DNA from: Gigaspora margarita
Lineage: Eukaryota > Glomeromycota > Glomeromycetes > Diversisporales > Gigasporaceae
Direction of reading: 5' to 3'
Assembly: GCA_009809945.1 (NCBI GenBank)
Contig: WTPW01000338.1
Span: 407,078-471,077, forward strand
Length of the DNA stretch: 64,000 bases
Shown: one piece after another, positions 46,200 to 56,825 of the stretch
Numbering within the stretch: the first letter of the stretch is position 1
How the letters are laid out: each line of letters opens with the position of its first letter
Notes under the pieces: model-generated
The model's input: the letters and a program-made list of their open reading frames with translations, nothing else
The model's database searches: none
What the model was told of the DNA's origin: nothing
Made by a program: the position numbers and the translations under genes

Positions 46200-46438
46200 A
46201 GAGATGAGTTAGTAAAAAAGAGACAAATTTTTTAAGTAAAAGTTTTCTTAACTTTAAGTTTAAATATTTTAACAACTATTTTAATAAATTTAATAATTTT
46301 TTTATTTTAATTCTATATAATTTCAAAATTAAAATAAAAAAGTTTTTAACAAATTTTTTAAATAGTTGTTAAGATATTTTAATTTAAAATTAAAAATTTA
46401 ATAAAAATGATTTGTTTCTTTTCTACTGACTAATCCTC
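46200..46438. mobile_element. MITE with long imperfect inverted repeats
   Basis: Ends GAGATGAGTTAGTAAAAAAG and, on the other strand, GAGGATTAGTCAGTAGAAAAG-like bases, next AACAAA; inner arms share AATATTTTAACAACTATTT and its complement. TATA flanks suggest a TA target. Confidence 0.55.
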
Positions 46439-47205
46439 ATATATTAAAATCAACAACAAAAATATTACACTCCTTATACTAAGTTCTGCTAGCATAAAAA
46501 CTATACATTTGGCTGCCTTTGTGGCCTTCCAGATCAGCTATATTTTAACTCTAATAACTGCCTACCAATAGGCCAAGCTCTTTATAAAATTAGCATTTGG
46601 TCTACAATATGGATCAAATATAGTATCACAACAAACAATATTTTATTCTTTAACTACTCTAGTAAGTTTAGGTCACAGATAAGCTTCTATTCTTAAATAT
46701 AATTTATATATATTTGCTCTTGTACAATTTAAGCTGTTTATATACTATATGTAACTATTTATATAAATTATTCAATACAGATACAAGCAAGACTTTATCT
46801 TAAAAAAAATGCATTAAAATTATTTTAAGAATTAGCACTTTAGAATATATAAAAGCAGAGTAGATAGACTGTTGTATGTGTTTTATATTTGAAACAATTG
46901 CTTTTATATTATAGATAAAAAGCATCAATATCAATTACCTATTATTAAATTAACTAATTAGTTATATTTTCTTAATATTTACTAGATATAAGAGTGTTTT
47001 TAATGTTTTTATACTATATTATATTGCTTATTAAATTTTATTTAGATATAAAATTTTTTATTCAAAATAAATTGACTAGTAGTTGTACAAATTCTATATA
47101 TTTCTATATGTTTTTGGTCAAAAATTATTCTATATATTTAGTATTGTTTATTTTATAGGCAAACATTAGCAAATTTTATATATAGATATATTTTGATTAC
47201 TAGCT
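46439..47205. other. AT-rich intergenic, no gene seen
   Basis: No frame or bounded repeat supported. Confidence 0.5.
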
Positions 47206-47455
47206 GGGTAAGATATATATTGATACTCAACATCTCTGCTAATTTTTATTGATAGTAATAGTAATCAATATATATTTGATATAGATATTAATTGATATAT
47301 ATTTTATCAGATATATATTGATTACTAACTAGGTGAGATATATATTGATTACTAACTAGGTGAGATATATATTGATTACTAACTAGGTGAGATATATATT
47401 GATTACTATTACTATCAATAGAAATCAGCAGGGGGTATTGAGTATTGATATATAT
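47206..47455. repeat. 28-bp tandem repeat within an inverted repeat
   Basis: GATTACTAACTAGGTGAGAT followed by ATATATT recurs at about 47318, 47346 and 47374. The outer parts pair: GATAGTAATAGTAATCAATA on the left and TATTGATTACTATTACTATC on the right. GATATATATTGAT words continue to 47560. Confidence 0.75.
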
Positions 47456-47560
47456 CTATGATAGTTAGTAATTGATATATAACCAATATATTAATAGTGA
47501 TTATAATCAATACATATCTATGATAGTTAATAATTGATATATAATCAATATAAAAACGAT

Positions 47561-48112
47561 TAATATTTTGATAATAAAAAATTTATAATTTATTAAAAAA
47601 ATTTGATTTTAAAATATTTAAAAATTTTTATTTATATAATGTAGATTATTGTGTATAACAACATTTTAAATATTTGCTTTTAACTATAGTTGAACCTTCC
47701 CAAACCGGTATGCATGGTGGACAAGTTTTGTATCAGTATTGAGAGGTTATCAGATTTGAAATCAATATAACTATATAGATTCATATAACAGAAACAGACT
47801 TGGCAAATAAATTTTTTATCAGATTTGACAGGTTATCAGTTTTGACAGGATGTGTTTTGGGAGGTTCAACTGTAATACAATTAATACAAAATTAACAAGA
47901 ATCCAACAAACTAACCTTAACCATATAATTTATACTAAAAAATCCAATATTAACTAATATGCCCTAACTTTAGCCCTTAAATTTAATATTAATATAACTT
48001 TAATTAATATATATGCTAGCAAATTGCCAATTTGCTATTCACAATATTAGCAACTATATATATATTATAATAATTAAAAAAATAAAATACAGTCTAACCT
48101 TGATATAATTAC
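47561..48112. other. AT-rich intergenic, no gene seen
   Basis: Contains the loosely repeated GACAGGTTATCAG words near 47750-47850. No gene. Confidence 0.45.
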
Positions 48113-49279
48113 TAGGGTTTCAATCTGCAATCTGACTAATTCAGATTGATTCAATAATCTGAATTATATGCGAATATCCGTATCCGTCAATTTAATATAG
48201 ATAGATCTCTAAATCATTTCAGATAAAGAATAAGGATTATCCAGATAATAATCCTACATATATATGCCAATTAATTAATCAATATTGCATACTTTAAAAT
48301 GCGTTCTAAAAGAAATTCAATACCGTAAAATCTCAAAATAACGCACAGGGGTAAAATTACAATTTTTAGCCCGAATTAAGCTTAATTCAGGCCAAGATTC
48401 AAAATAATGCCCATGCCTGCTATTTTGAGATTTTACGGTAATTGTATATTGTGACAGTCGAAAAGGGCCAGCATAGCACTAGCTCAAGAATTTAAATAGT
48501 AGAAATCTTCTTTTGTATCATTTTTTTAGTCTGTAAATTAAAAGTATATAAGAGCCTCAAGCTCACCTCCAAATAAAGGTAACTCATTTCGAGTTTATAA
48601 AAACCAAGCTCCCGTGAGTTCTAAAAACTTCAAAGTTATACATAATAGAAGGTAGTTCTCTAAATAACTTATTCCTTCGCCATAAATTTGTTTGTAATAC
48701 TCATTCATCATAATATTGTAATAATAGAAAACCCCATATTCGTATTCAAAAAAAAGAAAAGAGAGAAAGAGTATCGATTAGAATTCCATACCCTTATATA
48801 TAAAACCCAGTGATAAAGATATCATTTATAGAACAATTGAATTCCCGCGAATTGTATTGTCAATCAATTTTGATCCTTGCAATTTGCATTTCTTAATTTA
48901 TTTATTGATTCTCGTAGTAGTGTTGCTGTATTTAGGTAATTAATTATGACCAATTGTAGTGAAGTTGCGAATTTTTAGCTGACGAATATGAATAAAATAA
49001 AATATTGTCAATAAGTAAATGAAATTGTAATAAATGCAAAAAATAGTGCAAACGGTCTTTTTTTTATATATTTTATACAATTCGTATTATGGCTACCTAA
49101 TTTAAAACTAGTTCCAATTCAAATAAATCTGGATTTGCCTAAATTCGAATTATTAATCAGATGCACGAAAGAGAATATTTCTATAATTGAATTCGAATTA
49201 ATTTGAATTATAATCAAATCTGTTGAAGCAATCTGAATTCAATCCTGGATAGCCTTTTCAAAATAGAATCAAAACACTA
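48113..49279. mobile_element. hAT-type nonautonomous element, AATCTGAATT words, perfect TSD
   Basis: ATAATTAC at 48105-48112 and 49280-49287 is a perfect 8-bp duplication. Ends TAGGGTTTCAATCTG and, on the other strand, TAGTGTTTTGATTCT. Subterminal parts hold CAATCTGAATT, AATTCAGATTG, ATTCGAATTA and CAATCTGCAATCTG. The middle (48450-48960) is less AT-rich and of unknown origin. A 120-bp MITE is nested at 48321-48440. No transposase. Confidence 0.8.
48321..48440. mobile_element. 120-bp MITE with perfect 20-bp inverted ends
   Basis: TACCGTAAAATCTCAAAATA at 48321-48340 and its exact complement at 48421-48440. Outermost TA may be the target site. The core has GCCCGAATTAAGCTTAATTC, itself a palindrome. 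It lies inside the hAT-type element and so is younger. Confidence 0.85.
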
Positions 49280-49405
49280 ATAATTACCTCCTTGGAAAAC
49301 AGAAGTTAGGTGATTATAACACTCTATATAGTTACTTAAATAATAAATAGCAAAATAATATAATTATAAAAAATTTATTAAACAATCACAAATCATTGCT
49401 ATATA

Positions 49406-49711
49406 TAGTGCCTTTGCAATAGAAAGGGCCAATACTGCCCAAAATTAAAAATTGAGTTTTTGTTGTATCTGGATAAATTTTGACATGAGCTATATTTTAC
49501 AATTATAAATGGAAATTGATTTGTATAATAAAAAATTGAGTTATTTAAAAAAACTTTTTTTGGAGCTTCATAGATCACAGAATGGCCCAATACAACTAAC
49601 CAATCAAATCATGAAATTTTTGAGTAACCCAGATCAGTCCAAACAAAACAGACATAATTTTTTAAAATCGTATATAAACCATTATCAGTTCTTTCTACTG
49701 CAAAGGCCCCA
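49406..49711. mobile_element. TA-flanked MITE, first of two neighbours
   Basis: TA at 49404-49405 and 49712-49713. Ends TAGTGCCTTTGCAATAGAAA and, on the other strand, TGGGGCCTTTGCAGTAGAAA. 306 bp; the 63- and 81-codon frames over it are not supported as genes. Confidence 0.75.
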
Positions 49712-49784
49712 TATAAGTCTTTATTTTTTTATAAGCAAATCGAACTTGCATTAATTGAAGTTGTTCAATATAATAAATTACATA

Positions 49785-50031
49785 TGGGGGCTCGTTAATA
49801 GAAAAGGGGTGAAAAGTTTTTACTACTTTTTTTTTAATTTTTAAATTGGAATAGCTCAATAACTACTAATCAAATTAAATAAAAAATTTTTTATTTAATT
49901 TTATAACTACATATAATTAAAATATAAAAAAAAATATCAAATTTAGTTTAGTAGTTATTGGAATATTTTTATTTAAGTTTAAAAAATTTTACTTAGAAAC
50001 TTTTTACCCCTTTTCTACTAACGAGCCCCCA
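49785..50031. mobile_element. TA-flanked MITE, second of two neighbours
   Basis: TA at 49783-49784 and 50032-50033. Ends TGGGGGCTCGTTAATAGAAA and, on the other strand, TGGGGGCTCGTTAGTAGAAA, both then AGGGGT. Inner arms carry CAATAACTACTAA and its complement. 247 bp, noncoding. Its outer bases resemble the right end of the MITE 74 bp upstream. Confidence 0.85.
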
Positions 50032-50033
50032 TA

Positions 50034-51104
50034 TATAGTAAAATTTTTTTAATTTTTGAAGTAACATTATTATGTTGATTTTATATATTACATTCAGTGC
50101 TAGCAAATAGAACAATAGAATAAAAGCTTGATTTTTTGTTATTATATTAAAAAAAAATTTTTTATTAATAATTTGCAATTATTTAAATATATATTGTTAG
50201 ACCATTAGTAAAGTAATAAATTTAAAATATTTTTATAATTAATTAGTAAAATTTAATACTAAAAATTTACAATAAAAAAACAAAAAAAGTGAATAAAATT
50301 AGAGGCCAATAGAACAAACATAGTAAATGTGACAACCCTAATTACATTATATGAAAAAAATTAAAAATTTTTATTTTTTTGTATTACATAAAATGTAAAA
50401 TTAATATAATAAAAATTATTTCAAAAATTATAAAAATTTTAATATATATGTAATTTATTATGTAGAATAACTTTAATTAATATGCAGTAATCAATTTGTT
50501 TATAAACAAATAAGATTTATATATAGCAATAATTTGCGATCAATTAGATTTTTATTTTATTACCTAATTTTTAAAAAAATTATATATACATTTTTAAATT
50601 TTGATTCCTATTATTAATAATTTAATTATATTATATTCTTTTGTAACTTTATCAAGGTAAATTTAATAGAATTTTATGACTTTTGTTTTTAAAATAGTGT
50701 AATAGTGATTATAAAGTGATTGTAACTATATAAAAGTAAAATAATATAAATTTATTTAGTAAATAAAATAAGGTGATTATAATGAGATTGTGACTATATC
50801 AAGAGTGACTATAATGAAGTTAGACTGTATAAAAAATAAAATAAATATAAAAGAATTTAAAATCAATCTATGGTAAGCCAGAAGATAAAGATTTTTATAA
50901 AAATATAAGCCAGCAGACTTAGCAAGATAGTTATTCATTATATTCATATGGCTAGAGCTTGCTAGAGGTTTTACTACTTATATTTATATTGTCTACAATC
51001 ATATATGGATTTTAAATTCAATTAATATATATGCTAGCAAATTGCTAATTTGCTATTCATAGTATTATCAACTATATATATATTAATTAAGAAAAAAGTT
51101 CTAA
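50034..51104. other. AT-rich intergenic, no gene seen
   Basis: No supported frame or bounded element. Confidence 0.5.
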
Positions 51105-51480
51105 AGCAACTATAAAGCTACACAAAAATGCCCAAGAAAACTAACAAGATACCCAAAATAAAATCTACAAGACACCCTAAAATCCACCAAACAACATCAA
51201 AATTGGCAACAAGACAACTAAAGCAATTACAAACTCATACAGAAAGCACCCAAGAAAACTAACTGGGTACTCAAAATGAAATCTACAACAAGAGACCTGA
51301 AACACACCTAAAACAATATCAAAATCAGTGACAAACCACAAAATCATACAAGAAACACCCAAAAAACTAACAAACACCTAAAGCAAAATCTTAAAATGCA
51401 CCTGAAGCGACATTAAAATCAGCAACAAGACATCTGAAACAATTACAAAATTACTCAAAGAACCTAAAAAAGAGAAAAAC
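51105..51480. repeat. Minisatellite of about 110-118 bp units
   Basis: CCCAAGAAAACTAAC marks units at 51131 and 51249, and CCCAAAAAACTAAC at 51359. On the minus strand the units are GT-rich like the blocks at 32870-33880 and 38290-38850. The 66-codon minus frame here is only the repeat read through. Confidence 0.75.
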
Positions 51481-51604
51481 TAAGAAATAGAATTTAGAAC
51501 TAGAGCACGTCAACAAAAAATATAATGAAAAAAAAACAATAATAGAACTAGTAACAAATAATATACTGAAATAGGCAACACTAATGATGAAATACTAACT
51601 AACG

Positions 51605-51795
51605 AGAACTCCAAGCTATATATAGATAGGTCAGTGACTAGTTTGCTTATTTTTATACAAAATTTGGCTCAAGAATGCTTATTTTTGACCAAAATTTGCA
51701 AAATTTACCATTTAAAAATGCAATATTTAGTGATTTTTCTTCCAAAATTTTCTTTATTGGTTCCCTCTGACTTATTTATCAATATTTTGGAGTCC
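51605..51795. mobile_element. Small MULE-related MITE
   Basis: Ends AGAACTCCAAGCTATATATA and, on the other strand, GGACTCCAAAATATTGATAA. The left part goes on GATAGGTCAGTGACTAGTTT and GCTTATTTTTA, like the inner TIR of the MULE at 56234-60296. Flanks TAACTAACG and TAACTAATA match 7 of 9, as for a MULE duplication. Confidence 0.6.
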
Positions 51796-52196
51796 TAACT
51801 AATAACTCTAACAAAATCTGAAACTGTTACCCAAAAAAAATATGTTAGTATCGAACTAAAATATGATAAAACACTACTAACTAATAAAAAAATGCACATT
51901 CTAATAATACCAACAGTAGCAAAAAAAGCACAAAATGGATGCTACCAATGAACAACTAGCGATAGAAGTTGTGCCAAAAACACCAACTAAGTTATTTCCT
52001 GAATAAAATGAATAAAAATTAGTACTATACTAAAAAAAATTAAAACAATATAAAATAAAAAAAGGATACTTATTTATGCTAATCTGTGTAATGGGTAAAA
52101 ATTAAAAAAGATATAAAAAAAGAAAAAATAAGTAAAAAAAAGAAAATAAAATAAGAATAATAAAAAAAAAAACAAACAAAAAAATAATACTTATTT
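51796..52196. other. A-rich spacer, no gene seen
   Basis: Ends in A-runs with GAAAAAATAAG words (52090-52190), into which the following retroposon is inserted. Confidence 0.6.
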
Positions 52197-52210
52197 TACA
52201 GATTGATATG

Positions 52211-53323
52211 CAAATTCATTCAGTCAACTTTTCCCGTCGATCACTTGTCCAAATTTCCGAACAAAAGAAAAACAAAAATTTTGTTAGTAAAAGATGAAGC
52301 AGCTATAATACTGGTTTTTATAAAGGTTAACACTCTTCTTTCTTTCTCTTGTGGGACTCCTTTATATATTTGGCACGCAAGCCAGAAGCGTCGGTTGTGT
52401 AAGATAACTGGCAGTTGGTGCCCTTGGTACAAGAAATTCTGGTGAAAGGTTTTTTTCATCAATGAAGGTTCCATAGTTGGCTAGGCAGTGAACTAACAAA
52501 TGAGTTCTTCAACACTCTCTTTAAGGTTTTTGACGACAAGTACATAATCTCCATATACCTACTATCATATTCTTGCTTGGAGTTTTTTTTGTTTTTCTGG
52601 AATTTTGAATGAAAAGTGAGAATTTTGGCATACCCCCTCCAAAAGATCAGCATTGTTGTTCCTGCAAGTGGATAAACAGAAACGGATGCGTAATGTGATG
52701 TGATGCAGAGGAGTAGGCTGATCTGTGGAAACTAAATTCCAGAACTTTCTTTTTTTTACTATGTACATATAATACTTAGGCGAGGCGATTCCTTGCGCAG
52801 TATTATATAATTTTTATTAGTAGATTACTTGTTTCTTTTTTTTGCTTTTTTCATCTTAGTTCTTTTATGATTGAATTGTGTTTAGGATATTTTTTTTCCT
52901 TTTATCTCTTCTTTTATATATTTTTTCTTTTTTCTTCTGTGTCCTAAATTTTGTTTTTTCTCTCATAGACATGGCAATTATTTTGTTTTTTATATAAGAG
53001 TAAGAGATAAACTATTCTGCCCAGACCTAGGTGGAAGAAGTTTTAAAGAAAGGATAGGTAGTCTTGATGGGCTAGTAGAATCCTTCCGTTGATATAAGTA
53101 TTTTCTTCAGTTGCAGAAGGGAATTTTTATGGAGGAAAATATCTGCTTATAGCAGGTTGCACATGGGTAATTTGGACATTAGTCGCAAAGAGCCGGGTGA
53201 GCTTCAACTTGTAAATTAGGTATCAAAAGGTTTTTTTTCCTTATGACAAATAGTAATATGCCTAGTGTTATATTCGTAACCTAATAAAGTTGAGTTAAGA
53301 CAGCCGAAAAGTTAAAAAAAAAA
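52211..53323 (+). mobile_element. Retroposon of about 1.1 kb with poly(A) and 14-bp TSD
   Basis: TACAGATTGATATG (52197-52210) and TACAAATTGATATG (53324-53337) differ at one base and frame the element. The right end has AATAAAG at 53283 and an A10 run at 53314-53323. A diverged relative lies at 4341-5197. Conserved between the two: GATCACTTGTCCAAATTT, AACAAAAGAAAA, GGCTAGGYRGTGAACTAA and GCGCAGTATTATATAATTTT. No clear pol III boxes were found. The frames of 64-80 codons on either strand are not shared intact, so I treat it as noncoding or a retroposed transcript. Confidence 0.75.
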
Positions 53324-53474
53324 TACAAATTGATATGATCTAGATCTATCTCATATGGATCTAGATCCAGGTGGACATTAAATAAATAATTTAAATAGCA
53401 TGATCATCTCAGCACATGTTTTACTAGGTTGGTGCCTTAACTAATAAAATCATAGTTAGGTTAATATAATTTAA

Positions 53475-53992
53475 GGGTAGAGGATACGTAGATCATTTTT
53501 CATATGATCTTGATGGCAAAATTTTTCTTTTTAAAATTAAAGAAAATTTTATTAAGTAAGTTATTTTGAAATTTATTTTAGAAGTTGTAGAATAGGTATT
53601 TGTAATTCTAATTGTAGTAAAATCATTAATATTGGTTAGATATTCGCTGAGAAATATGTAGTTAGAGATTGGGTATTGATTTTTTGTTTACAAAAATCAT
53701 ATGATGATCATATGATCTAGCCAATCAAAATTAATGATTTTGTGTAACCCTAGCAAATTTGAGGCTACCGCAGCAAACCTTATAATATATACAAGTATAC
53801 TTTTTTAAAATAATTTGTTTATTAAAATTTATATATTTAGAAAAAGCATATTTTAATTTATAAAAATATAAAATTTTGAAAAAAATTATTGTGTTCTCAA
53901 AAATTTTTATTAGTAGTATATTTTTATTCTCTATATAAGGTCTTGATTTGCCATGCATATCATATGAAAATTGATCTATGTATCTTTTACCC
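53475..53992. mobile_element. TTAA-flanked MITE (piggyBac-like target), copy 2
   Basis: TTAA at 53471-53474 and 53993-53996. Ends GGGTAGAGGATACGTAGATC and, on the other strand, GGGTAAAAGATACATAGATC; both run on into TTTTCATATGAT. 518 bp, same family as 1335-1815. The 75-codon minus frame inside is not supported. Confidence 0.8.
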
Positions 53993-53999
53993 TTAAAAA

Positions 54000-54280
54000 C
54001 AGATTGTTAAGAATCTTAACAATCTATTTTAGATCATTAACTTAAAGATCTAAAAATAGATTGTCAAGAATCTTAACAATCTAAAATAGATCAATAAGAT
54101 TCTTAATTATCTATTTTAGATCTTTAAGTTAATGATCTAAAATAGATTGTTAAGATTCTTAATGATTTATTTTTAAATCATTATAATTTGTAGTTGATCG
54201 TTAAGAATCTTAACAATTATAATTTAGTAGTTGATCATTAGGATTATCATTTAGTAGTTGATTGTTAAAAATCTTAATAT
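54000..54280. repeat. Cluster of short perfect palindromes
   Basis: GATTGTTAAGAATCTTAAC and its variants (GATTGTCAAGAATC, GATTGTTAAGATTC), TTAACTTAAAGATCTA and TAGATCTTTAAGTTAATGAT recur. Nearly every word is its own complement or has one within 100 bp. Confidence 0.75.
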
Positions 54281-54459
54281 ATATTCTACATGCTAAGTAT
54301 CAATTTTTAACAATTAATCAATGATTATTGATTTATATAGATTCGATAATAATTGATCAATAGTTGCATATCGAGTATAATCTATTTCTAATATATATCA
54401 ATTTTTGATAAGTATCAATTTATAACTAGAATATTAATATATATCACTATATCCTAAAT

Positions 54460-56146
54460 TAGTGTTCCTATGAACCTGAACTGAACTGAACTTAGGTCAA
54501 GTTCAGGTTCAGGTTCAGTATTGAACCTGAACCTGAACATTTTTTAAAACATGTTCAGGTTCAGGTTCAGTATTGAACTTTTAGAGCAGGTTCAGGTTCA
54601 GTTCAGGTTCAGTTCATAAGTTCATGTTCAGGTTCAGTCTAGTGTTCATATGAATTAGTAATTCTAGGTTTGGGTCCAGGTTTGGTCTGGTTCAGACCAG
54701 ACTCAAACTCTAAATTCTATTATTTAAAACTTTATATTAAACTCAAACTCAATCATAGTTTGGTCGGGCTGGTCAAATTTTGTAAGCTAGTTTGAGTCTA
54801 AATAAAAATATATGTATTTTTTGATACTAAACAAGTTTACTTAGAATGAGAAGTAAAATCAGTTAGTAAAATTTAGAGAATCATAGCATTTTGTATAATT
54901 TTATTAATGAAATTATTAAAAATCGTATTTTGCATAAACTTTTACTAATTGATCATAACTTCTTGCACTAAGTAAACTTGTTCAGCAAAAAAATACATCA
55001 AAACGGTATATTTTACGAAGAAAGAATGCTTAATTTTAGAAATTTTCATCAAAAATCCAAAATTAAGCATCTTTTCTTCAAATTCTAAGAAAAGTGAAAT
55101 ATAATATACCGATATGATTTATTTATTGGTGCTAAACAAGTTTACTTAGTACAAGAAGTTAGAATCAATTAATAAAATTTAGAGAATAATAGAATTTTGT
55201 ATAATTTTATTAATAAAATTATACAAATTTCTATGATTCTCTAAATTTTACTAATTGATGCTAATTTCTTGCACTAAGTAAACTTGTTCAGCACTAAATA
55301 CTACATCAAATCGGCATATTTTATTTTACTTTGCTTAAAATTTGAAGAAACGATGCTTAATTTTGGAAATTTTCATCAAAAATTCAAAATTAAGCATCTT
55401 TGACGCAAATTTTAAGAAAAATAAAATAAAATAGACAGATATGATATATTTTTTAGTGCTATACAAGTTTACTTAGAGCAAGAAGTTATGATCAATTAGT
55501 AAAATTTAGAGTATCATAGAAATTTGTATAATTTTATTAATAAAATTATACAAATTTCTATGATTCTCAAATTTTACTAATTGATCATAACTTCTTGCTC
55601 TAAGTAAACTTATTTAGCACCAAAAAATACATCATATCAGTATATTTTATTTTATTTTCCTTAAAATTTGCGCCAAAGATGCTTAATTTTGAATTTTTGA
55701 TAAAAATTTCTAAAATTAAGCATCCTTTTTTCATATTTTAAGAAAAGTAAAATAACATATGCCGATTTGATGTATTTATTGGTGCTGAACAAGTTTACTT
55801 AATGCAAGAAGTTATGATCAATTAGTAAAATTTCATGTAGAACAATATTTTTAATAATTTTATTAATAAAATTATACAAAATGCTATGATTCTTTGAATT
55901 TTACTAATTGATTCAAACTTTGTGATTTAGGTAAAAATGTGCATATATTATGAACCTGAACATGTTCATGAACCTTGAACTGAACCTGAACTGAACTTTT
56001 TTTAAGTTCAGGTTCAGGTTCATGTTCAATAATTTTAAGTTCAGGTTCAGTTCAGTATTGAACTTTTGGCAGGTTCAGGTTCAGGTTCAGGTTCATTGAA
56101 CTTGAACCTGAACCTCTATTGAACTGAACTGAACTTCAGAACCCTA
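54460..56146. mobile_element. hAT-type element with TTCAGG words and a palindrome array, perfect TSD
   Basis: TCCTAAAT at 54452-54459 and 56147-56154 is a perfect 8-bp duplication. Ends TAGTGTTCCTATGAAC and, on the other strand, TAGGGTTCTGAAGTTC. Both subterminal parts (54470-54650, 55950-56140) are runs of GAACCTGAAC, TTCAGGTTCAG and TGAACTGAAC. The centre is the array at 54828-55925; at 54665-54800 is a further block of TTTGGTCTGG and CAAACTC words. 1,687 bp, no coding frame. Confidence 0.85.
54828..55925. repeat. Tandem array of alternating long palindromes
   Basis: AACAAGTTTACTTA begins units at about 54829, 55136, 55462 and 55789, period 306-328 bp. Each unit holds two hairpins: one with arms from CAAGTTTACTTA through AATTAGTAAAATTTAGAG to TATAATTTTATTAA and back, and one with arms through ATTTTACTT and ATGCTTAATTTTGGAAATTT and back. 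About seven hairpins of 100-170 bp follow each other almost without spacer. Confidence 0.85.
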
Positions 56147-56499
56147 TCCTAAATGTTATATATTGATTTGTCACTATATATCAATAATTATCTATCTGAA
56201 ATATTTGCTAATAAACTATATAATTTCTATATATGTCTAGACTAAAGCTGCAGATAAAACTAAACTGTAATAGTGTACTAATTTTTACCAATTACCAACC
56301 ACTAATCACTAATTAGCATTGGTGAAACTAGTGAAATTGGTGATACTATTAATACTGCTGAAACTGGTAAAACTAGTAAAACTAGTAATACTAACATATA
56401 TGTCTAAAAATAGGCTACTACCTAAAATAAGCTACTCTTCTTTTAGCAAAAAACTTAAAATGTCTTGATCTAAAAATAAGCCACCCATGGTCAACAATA

Positions 56500-56825
56500 G
56501 TTTCTATATAGTTAAGTCCAAATTATACTATATAAATTGATTATTATTGCTTAAATAAACTTATTTGTATCAAAATATACATATAATAAAATTTTTAGCA
56601 AGATTGGAGAACATTTTATGATTTGATTTTTAACTTTTACTTTTAATAAAAAATTAAAATTTTTTAAAAATATTCAATAAACATAAAATTAAAAGCTAAA
56701 TAATAAAAAGTTCTTTAATTTGTATAAAAATTTCAGAAAAAATATATTTTGATCTTGTAAATATATTTACATAAGCGCTTATAATTTATTTATATAGTAA
56801 AATTTGGACTTTACTATATAGTAAC
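56500..56825. repeat. Foldback palindrome, GTTGCTATATAG family, copy 2
   Basis: Ends GTTTCTATATAGTTAAGTCC and, on the other strand, GTTACTATATAGTAAAGTCC, arms centred near 56665. Same family as 41723-42041. It sits in the left TIR of the MULE. Confidence 0.75.

Noticed and set aside
48450-48960. Possible solo LTR starting TGTGACAGTC with a TATA-like box near 48545
   Set aside because: No closing CA end, 5-bp duplication or internal region was found; the stretch is left as part of the hAT-type element at 48113-49279.
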